Positions 56,956 to 64,000 of a stretch of DNA of 64,000 nt are shown piece by piece. The DNA is from Dimorphilus gyrociliatus. Taxonomy: Eukaryota; Annelida; Polychaeta; Dinophilidae. Below the pieces are notes generated by a model. It was not told the origin of the DNA and did no database searches. It saw only the letters and a list, made by a program, of their open reading frames with translations. The DNA lies in the NCBI GenBank assembly GCA_904063045.1, contig CAJFCJ010000059.1, positions 55,840-119,839 on the forward strand, read 5' to 3'. Every line of letters starts with the position of its first letter. Position 1 is the stretch's first letter. A program made the translations under genes and the position numbers.

Positions 56956-57300
56956 TACCCTTTTAATTTACATCTTGGTATATTTCATTCCTATATTCTC
57001 TTTTAAGTCTTTACATTTCCAAGGTTTTTTATTCTCCATTTTTTATTTTTTACTTTTTATTTGTTTATTTAATTTTTATTTATTTTCTATTTTTGTATTT
57101 TTATTCTCTATTTTGTTTCTTATGTTTCAATTTTTGTTCTTTTATTCTTTCTATACTTTATTTTAACACTCTCACTACAACTGAATTTAAAAGAATCTTT
57201 ATCAATGCTTGTGTAATCAATATCTGAAGAGAAATCTTCCAACCAAACCTAAGTTTTTCATATCTCTACATATTAAAATAAATTGTAATTGTTATATTGC
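56956..57300. other. T-rich stretch
   Basis: Long polypyrimidine/T-rich DNA; the frame at 56867-57166 is composition-driven and not a gene. Confidence 0.4.
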
Positions 57301-57305
57301 AGTTG

Positions 57306-57668
57306 TTAAACAAAAATGCAGATCAAGATATAACCTTGATTTTGAAAAAAAATGGCAATAATAATTGAAATACAGGCAAGTAACAGATTTGGAGGAGATT
57401 CAATATTTCCAGTATTATATAAATGACTGTTACATAGATCACTATCACAGCAACTAATGCAATTTTTGATATTATTTTTCAAATAACATATACTATCCCT
57501 CTCACTGTCTGTGCAGGGAGTATCAGAGCATTTTTGTTGGTAAGTAATAACCTCATCTTTTTCTTTATGAATTACAGAACAAAACATAGAACTACACACC
57601 ACAGTTTTGGCACTTTGAGAATGACATTTGTCTCCTTCACATGTATTATATCTTAGTATAGTCATTTT
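57306..57668 (-). CDS. Ly6/uPAR-like (three-finger) surface protein, last exon
   Basis: About 119 codons behind an acceptor-like 'aacaatag'. Ten cysteines in a Ly6-like pattern end in CCDSDLCN, the hallmark CC..D.CN of the LU domain. This is followed by a short linker and a hydrophobic C-terminus ('LLLACISIIIAIFF') of the type cleaved for GPI anchoring. Ly6 proteins are extracellular, membrane-tethered binding modules. The signal-peptide exon should lie upstream on the minus strand (above 57668) but was not found. The hydrophobic end is followed by a few extra residues, so a transmembrane anchor is an alternative. Confidence 0.65.
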   Translation of the reverse strand, partial: KMTILRYNTCEGDKCHSQSAKTVVCSSMFCSVIHKEKDEVITYQQKCSDTPCTDSERDSICYLKNNIKNCISCCDSDLCNSHLYNTGNIESPPNLLLACISIIIAIFFQNQGYILICIFV

Positions 57669-58145
57669 CTATTGTTATTCTCTAACTGTACCATCAGAAA
57701 TTATCAATCACCATATATCAAGGTGTCTCTCTACTTTAAAGAAAACTTTACAAAGTTATAAAGTTGCAATCTGGCATATCTGACCTATATGACCGACCTG
57801 ACTTGTATCACACATCTGACCATCAGAAATTTTAAGTCAGCATACTTTGCTATGAAGATAATAAGAACACTTTCAAAATTTCATCATTTGGCTTTAACAA
57901 CAAATTATCAACAGAACAAACTTAAAAAATTCACCAACAAAACAAAATTACTTCACAGTGAAAATGTATAAGAATCTTTATCCTTTGCAAGAAGGAGAAA
58001 AAAAAGAAACAATTTTGAAGGCTATAGTCAAATATTGTAATTTTGAATTGAAAAAAATCAATCCATGGAAAAAGCTTTGTTTTAGTCATTGATTAAGGCT
58101 ATTGTATTAGTTCTTCTCATTCCACATTCTCTTTACTAGTTGGGG
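57669..58145. other. spacer
   Basis: No supported gene; the first exon of the Ly6-like gene may lie here. Confidence 0.35.
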
Positions 58146-58149
58146 TTCG

Positions 58150-58450
58150 TGAAGGGTTTTTTTTGACAAAAGTCAAAAAAGAGAAACAGAATTCTCACAT
58201 TTCAAGAGTCCCAATTGATTTTGGGAAGCAGTCAAAGAAAAAATACACCAAAATCAACAATAAAAGCAATTTCCATTAAAAAAATTTTTTTCTGAATTAT
58301 TCCTTCCTATTTGGCCTACCATGGTTTTGTCCTCCTCTCTATGTTCATTACCAAGGGCTCATCAGGGTCTACTAACCTACACCTACAGAGAGGTTAAAGA
58401 ATTCCAATAGGGAATTGTCTTCTTCAGGTTTTAATTAATATATATCATAT
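58150..58450 (-). repeat. dispersed repeat R1, copy 3
   Basis: Reverse-orientation copy of 12926-13220, over its whole length: 'gacaaaagtcaaaaaagagaaac', 'caaagaaaaaatacaccaaaatc', 'gggctcatcagggtctact', 'tccaatagggaatt' and 'cttcttcagg'. Confidence 0.65.
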
Positions 58451-58884
58451 TAAAACTGCTACTTATAGTAATACTGTTTAACAGTTTAATGTACATACCA
58501 TTTTATTCATTTTATTATTGAAGGATGTTGATTTTCAAAAGCAGTTGTAGCAGTTGCACATTTAACTAAATGTGATGTTGACTCCTTGATCTGCAAACTG
58601 CAAATGAACCATGTGAACAAATATTTACAATATATGTGTATGAGATATGTGGAAAAATCTGTGAGAACATGTCACAACCTGATTATCTATAGATAAGATT
58701 ATGTGGTGCCAACAACTATGTGAGAAAATGAAACCAGTAAACCAAACTCTGTTGAAAACTTTCCTTTTTATTGGTCATTATTAACCTGACTGTGAGTACT
58801 TTCTACAAACTTGTCAAAAGAGATGAGGATAAACATTGATAAAAGTTCTGTGGGAAGTCTGCAAATCCATCAGAATGATACAAT
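58451..58884. other. spacer
   Basis: Nothing recognised. Confidence 0.35.
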
Positions 58885-59760
58885 AGCAATGAATGTTGAT
58901 AGTGCCATAACTCTGGAACCATGAAAGATAATTGAATTCTGTAAATGGATTTGGAATCGGTGTATCCAAATTACTATATAAAAACAATTTCAGAGCTCTA
59001 TTCTAAATATTAACAGAGATAGCTTAGCCCTGACGAATATTACATATAGGCATATATGTACTATATAGTAATGAATGTTGACAGCGCCATATCTCTGGAA
59101 CCGTAAGAGATAATTGATTTCTGTAAAAAGATTTGTAATCGGAGTACCAAAATTACTAAATATACCCAATTTTAGAGCTCTATCTTCATTAATAAGAAAG
59201 TTAGTTTTTTTTGGTACATATAGGCAAACATTTAATGTACTGTTCAAAAGTAAGTTATCTATCTTGGAGGAAAACTAATACAATTTAAAGGGACATAATT
59301 ATGAATAAGTGTAATCGGCACAGTGAAATTAGTCTATGTACAAATTTTCAAAGCTCTAGCTTGAATATTAAAAAAATTTATATTTTCATGACGACTATTT
59401 TCATTTTATATATAAAACCATATCTCAGCAACTACTAGACCGATTTTGATGAAATTTGAAGCAAAATTATTGGCAGAAAAAGTTATAAACAATTAGAAGA
59501 CATTCGTTATAACAATTTAACTATCTTCCCATCAAAAAATAAATGTGTTATTTATAAATTATATAAGGAAAATGTAATAAACTTTGATGTAAAATAGGTG
59601 AATAACTATCCAAGATAATTAAATTCTGTTTGAAGATTTGATATTGGAGTAGTGTTGCTATTTTAATTGCAAAACTTCAGAGCTCTAACTTAAAAAATAA
59701 AAAAGTTATTTTTTTCTGAGGAATATTTTGGTTTATATGGCTGTATAACAGAGTTAAAAT
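58885..59760. repeat. degenerate ~182-bp tandem repeat
   Basis: The first two units are offset by 182 bp ('gaatgttgat...gccata.ctctggaacc' at 58891 and 59073) and share 'agataattga.ttctgtaaa', 'aatcgg', 'ccaaaattac' and 'agagctctat'. Further, more diverged units start near 59263, 59410 and 59597. It is non-coding. Confidence 0.6.
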
Positions 59761-59939
59761 AGAACATTGAAACAAAATCATATCTCACATTTGGGTGTGC
59801 TTCACACCCCCTGACTGGTATTGAATAAATTTAATGATTTTTTTTTAACAATGTTTGTTTGAAAAGGTAATTTCATAAGAAATACTAAGATCTAAGAAAT
59901 GTGTAATTGCATAAAATTAGGTATTATTCTATTGAGTTT

Positions 59940-60356
59940 CTAAGTAAATTTTAGAAGACTTTTCTAAAACTTGAGATGAAGTTATCTGACGCTTCTCAAA
60001 TTTTTCCCAAATCATAAAAATTTTAATTTGCAAATTCTTATAAAGCTTTCTTTCATATCTGATCATCTTTTTTTCTAATAGCATTCTCTGATATGCTATA
60101 GTATAAGGTCTTCTTCCCTTTTCAATTCATCTACCATAGAATAGAATGATAAATTAGTGCCAATATTTCCATTTAAACAATTATGGAACCCTTCCGCATC
60201 ATTATTTGTTCTTATTGGACATTGATATATGGACCATTTTTTGGTCTTTTCAAAATAATCAATAAAATCATCAAGTTCATTAATTGATTTAAGGTAGTCG
60301 TTTATTTTTGTAAATTCTAATGGAATAATATGAGATGGAAGAAATGGCAAAGCCAT
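59940..60356 (-). pseudogene. MULE transposase C-terminal relic
   Basis: 'MALPFLPSHIIPLEFTKIND' and 'RTNNDAEGFHNCLN' (with the catalytic Glu) match MULE-1 at 18,640-18,850. After a frameshift near 60100 the tail continues with 'KKMIRYERKLYKNLQIKIF' and 'SSQVLEKSSKIY'. The N-terminal two thirds are absent. Confidence 0.7.
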
Positions 60357-60359
60357 AAC

Positions 60360-61075
60360 TGTCTCATTTCAAACCATTGTTTTAACAGAAACCCAAAACA
60401 TTCCACCAACAAAAAAAACTGGTGGAAAATTTGAACATATTTTCACTCAATACTTATCAATTGTTATTATACAAGTTTGATATAAATGTCATTTCTTAAA
60501 AAAATCTTCCAATTTATTCAATACATTATAATACTTGAATTATTTATGGCCGGTATGACAAAAACAAGAGAATGGAATGAAGAGAAGATCTCATGAAGAT
60601 CACTGGAGCGAGAATGCTGATGTAACAAATTGTTGAATTTGACATATATTGCTTGTAACAGTGTATGCAAAAATCGAAATTCAAGTCTTTCACTTCATCT
60701 TCGCCATTTAAACAGTCATTGTAAATGGCTGTAAATGTCTAAAAAATATTGCAATTCTCATAATGATTGCTCGATAAATGAAATATTTACCAATTGAAGA
60801 AGATGTAGAAGTTGAAATGAATATCTTAACTATCTCTCTTAGAAGTCAATTCAATCAAAAGCCAATGTTTTACAGATCATTAAGCTTGTTCTTCCAGATA
60901 TCTTTTAGTTTGTTTGATGTTGAATAATGTTTACTATTTGCTTGTCCTTCCAGACTCGTCTAATGTCTCTTTTTTTTGAAATACTACTCAAAGAGAGAAC
61001 ACCTAATGTTTGTAGTTGATGGCAAGAATACTGTAAGAGAAGAAAGACTACTTCTTTATACAGTTATTGTTCTAC
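60360..61075. other. spacer
   Basis: No gene or repeat family recognised. Confidence 0.35.
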
Positions 61076-61076
61076 A

Positions 61077-61088
61077 AACACACACACA

Positions 61089-61122
<34 letters not shown>

Positions 61123-61132
61123 TTCTCATTCA
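61077..61132. repeat. (CA)n(CT)n microsatellite
   Basis: About six CA units followed by a CT/TCTCTTTC tract. Confidence 0.9.
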
Positions 61133-61449
61133 AATCTTTTGTTTATTCAAATTGACTATTCATTAATTATTTCATATAAATTCTAAGCACAAAGTCATCA
61201 CCTTTCATTTTTAAATTATTCATTACATTACATATTAGATATTGGAGTGAGAGCACTGCTCAATGAAATCTCAATATTGCTGCCATAGTTAGGCATAGCT
61301 GTTTACCAGCAACACATGCTGTTGAATACTAATACAGAAACCAGTGATACGTAAGAAAAGTAAGTAGAAATTTTCTACTAATTAGGATTAGGAGGGTTGG
61401 AGCTTGTTTATTCTCTCATTTTCTTCCTCAGAACATTCAGATAAGAAAA

Positions 61450-63010
61450 ATGGTGGAAAAGAATGAATTATTAATATTCTACTATAAAATAATGAAGGAA
61501 TATTTTGAATCTGACAAAATGTTTATTTCCTGTTTTGTTAAAAATTCAATTTTAGATTATTCTTTGAAAGTTGAAGATGAAGATAAAGATGATTATGATT
61601 TTTTTAATCAATATATTAAATATTTGATAACCGAAGAATTTCTACCTATCTTAGAGATTTTAGAGGGCGAACAAGGTCAAAGAAGAATTTTAATTAGGGG
61701 TCAAGCAGGTATGGGTAAAACTTATCATGCTACGAAGATTTTACATACTTGGATTACTGGTAATAATTTCTTAGAGGACTGTCTTCTCTTATATATTCCC
61801 ACTTGGAAGAGTTCCAAATATAACCTACTCTCAATTCGTCGAGTTCCTCTTCCGTAATAATTTTCCAAAGAATTCAAACTTTAACGAAAAGCTGTTTGAA
61901 TACTTTTTAAAGAGTACGAATGTTCAAGTAACACTATTACTAGATGGAGCCAATGAACTACAATTACTTTGGAAGTTTTTTCTATCCTATTAAACTCAAT
62001 AGGTAAAACTTCTCAGTACACGGAACTATTACAAGGTGAAAATACTATTGAAACTGGTAAAAAATTCAATTTTTCACTATCTCTCAACTCTTGTAAATGT
62101 AATTTTCAATTCATATAACTCTGTTTATGATTTATCTATTAAGAAAGTATTGAGTGCAACAGTTGGCAAACAAACCCAATTGACAGTTTTGATTTTTGTG
62201 GAAAATATACTCAATAGTGATATGATTAGAAATATCTTTAAAAATATTCTACTCACCTGCACAAAACTAAAAGAAATATGGTTTGGAAATTGTAGATTTG
62301 ATTCAGAAATTGCGCTAATAGTTGGTGAAGCCATTGGGAGGCAATCACAATTGACAGCATTGAATTTTTGGGAATAATTCACTTGGAAGTGATGTGGGGA
62401 GAATCATCTTTCAAAATATTAAACTCAATTGTACACAATTGGAAATAGTATGGTTTGAAAATTGTGGATTCGATTCCAAAATTGGGAAAACATTTGGGGA
62501 AGCAATTGGAAGACAACCACAATTGACAACATTGAATTTGAGGAATAATTCACTTGGAAGTGATGTGGGAAGAAATATCTTTAAAAATATTCAAATCAAC
62601 TGCTTACTATCGGAAAAGATATGGCTTGAAAATTGCGGATTTGCTTCAGAAATTGGGCATAATAGTTGGGGAAGCCATTGGAAGGCAAAAACAACTCACA
62701 TCTTTGAATCTTGTTGGTAATTTACTTGGAAGTGAAGTTGGAAGAAATATTTTTGAAAACATTTATCTCAACTGCTCAAAATTGAAAGAAATATGGTTTG
62801 AAAATTGCCGATCTGATTCAGAAATTGGGTAAATAGTAGGCGAAGCAATTGGAAGGCAAACACAGCTGACAATTTTACATCTTGGAGATAATTCACTTGG
62901 AAGTGATATTGGAAGAATTATCTTTGATAACATTAAATTCAACTGCACAAAATTGAAACAAGTATTGTTTCAAAATTGTGGATTCAATTCAGAAATTGGG
63001 CACATCTTCC
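61450..63010 (+). pseudogene. second NACHT-LRR gene, broken
   Basis: An acceptor-like 'tcttcctcag' precedes ATG 61450. The first 135 codons include Walker A GQAGMGKT near residue 80. A frameshift near 61810 moves to 'VTLLLDGANEL' (Walker B) in another frame, followed by stops; most of NACHT beyond it is lost. From 62,270 LRR modules of 56 residues (168 bp) appear in changing frames: 'LTTLNLRNNSLGSDVGRNIF' and 'IWFENC..DSEIG', with stops and shifts near 62,377, 62,665 and 62,830. The module has a different consensus from that of the large NLR. There is no CARD: the first 60 residues are acidic with no recognisable death fold. The gene is a pseudogene unless several introns are missed. Confidence 0.7.
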
Positions 63011-63810
63011 ACTTTGTTGGAAATACAGAGAAGAAAAATGATAAAATTTGTTTTGACAAGTCTCCTAATCAATCATTTAAAGGTTTGAAAGTTTATATCA
63101 TCTTGAAAAAAAATTGTAGATTTTATTTTTTGTTAATTCACATCCTTCCAAGCAAACTAGTAGTAGTCAACTTTTCAAAAATATCTCTAACTAACCCTTC
63201 TTCAATTCAAATTGGCTAATTGTATATCTAGGTTTTTTGGGCCAGACTGATTCAGAGTCCGTTAACCCTAACCCTAACCACTGAAATGATTTATGTGACG
63301 CAATCCAATTACTATGGTGATGACGTCACAAAAGAAAAATTTGAAAGCAATTTAAAAATCTAGAGAGCTAGAATGAAAATTGGAGAATTATGATAAATTC
63401 TTGTTTACTATAATAATCCTTTTATGAATATAATACCTAAATATTTACACTACTCAGCGGTATAGATGATCCCATTTAAATGAAAATGAGAAGGTAACCA
63501 AGAAAATTAGAGAAGGGAGAACAAACACCTTGAAAAGATGCAGGTGAAAATTGTTAAATCATTTTTTCTAATATCATATGATGATTTGTTACCATACTGT
63601 AAAGTATTGCCAAAGAATACTTTATTGAATCATATGAAAGTTATTAAGCATTGTCAAATGTTAAATTTTACATTGCAGATGAGAATAGACTAATTAGGTT
63701 AAGGTGTTTAGATAATTGCAATTTGTTAAAAGTTGGAAAGGTGCCAATAAAAAGTGGATTGGTATGTGGTGTGTGTTAGGTCAACTTTTTCGCCTACTCC
63801 TAAAAAACAA
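63011..63810. other. spacer with a telomere-like motif
   Basis: No gene seen. GTTAACCCTAACCCTAACC lies at about 63260-63278. The plus-strand frame 63716-63910 is the shadow of the minus-strand gene next to it. Confidence 0.45.
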
Positions 63811-63999
63811 CTATTTAACAGCTTTGGTTCGACAGTATAAGCATAACACAATTGCTGCTATGGTAAGAATTACTATTGCAGATCCACTTGAAATGCCTAT
63901 GATCAAATAAAGCTTGCTTGAATTTTCCTCAATCGGTTTTGCAGTAGATGTTGCTGTTGTTACTGCATTGGTTTTTGTTGGGTTTGTAGATTCGTATTT
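63811..63999 (-). CDS. single-pass membrane protein, C-terminal end (partial)
   Basis: On the minus strand 62 codons are open from the window edge to TAG at 63811-63813. A Thr/Ala/Pro-rich stalk ('NAVTTATSTAKPIEENSS') leads into one membrane span ('LYLIIGISSGSAIVILTIAA', ending IVLCLY) and a very short basic tail (CRTKAVK). This is the layout of a type I surface receptor or mucin-like protein whose ectodomain lies beyond the right edge. The family cannot be told from this part. Confidence 0.6.
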   Translation of the reverse strand, partial: KYESTNPTKTNAVTTATSTAKPIEENSSKLYLIIGISSGSAIVILTIAAIVLCLYCRTKAVK

Positions 64000-64000
64000 T

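Noticed and set aside
56867-57166. 99-codon Phe/Ser-rich frame
   Set aside because: Starts in a transposon end array and continues in T-rich DNA; composition only.
63240-63290. Chromosome end or telomere
   Set aside because: Only two to three CCCTAA units, with coding sequence on both sides.

Overview
The window looks like AT-rich nuclear DNA of an invertebrate animal. The evidence is spliced genes with introns mostly of about 50-70 bp and ordinary GT/AG ends, animal signalling and surface families (a STAT, CUB, Ly6/uPAR-like and CARD-NACHT-LRR proteins), scattered TTAGGG/CCCTAA-like motifs, and a heavy load of eukaryotic transposons. I cannot name the phylum; an AT-rich, short-intron, NLR-bearing animal is as far as the sequence goes. 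No rRNA, tRNA, CRISPR or bacterial operon was seen.

Layout. 1-3,400: a decayed repetitive charged protein and one unrecognised exon (minus strand), then low-complexity DNA. 3,410-12,656: a full-length Ty3/gypsy-type LTR element with env (family A; 635-bp LTRs, tRNA-Ser-type primer site, gag, PR-RT-RNaseH-IN, a second protease plus acidic linker, env). 14,201-22,572: a very large CARD-NACHT-LRR gene split by a 2.7-kb Mutator-like (MULE) transposon with a perfect 9-bp target duplication; its C-terminus is an array of near-identical 171-bp LRR units. 22,870-36,581: a transposon graveyard (Penelope-like relic, LTR pieces of families A, B and C, an inverted gag-pol without integrase, two env relics on the minus strand, one N at 36302). 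36,590-40,040: a secreted-protein gene (minus) and LRR relics. 40,635-44,317: an intact multi-exon secreted coiled-coil/three-CUB gene. 46,086-48,935: an intact ten-exon STAT of 631 residues. 50,330-50,836: a small cysteine-rich gene (minus). 51,880-56,960: several MULE copies with an LTR of family B between them. 57,306-57,665: Ly6/uPAR-like exon (minus). 58,150-60,360: repeats and a MULE relic. 61,450-63,010: a second, broken NACHT-LRR gene. 63,811-63,999: the C-terminus of a membrane protein running off the right edge (minus).

How it fits together. Host genes are mostly of an innate-immunity or surface-recognition flavour (two NLRs, two LRR relics, CUB, Ly6-like, STAT), although no operon-like link can be claimed. 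Transposons have inserted into and around them. The most unusual things are: (i) an NLR whose 57-residue LRR modules are almost identical except at exposed beta-strand positions, split by a MULE whose precise removal would leave one open frame; (ii) an env retrotransposon with a second retropepsin and a repetitive acidic linker rich in SUMO-interacting-motif-like segments, placed upstream of env in one family and between protease and RT in another; (iii) MULEs carrying a PHD-like finger, a FLYWCH finger and a DDE transposase, whose terminal repeats are arrays of short GC-rich or AGAAAAYGTCC units. Many frameshifts are single missing bases, several in homopolymers, so some apparent pseudogenes may be assembly errors.
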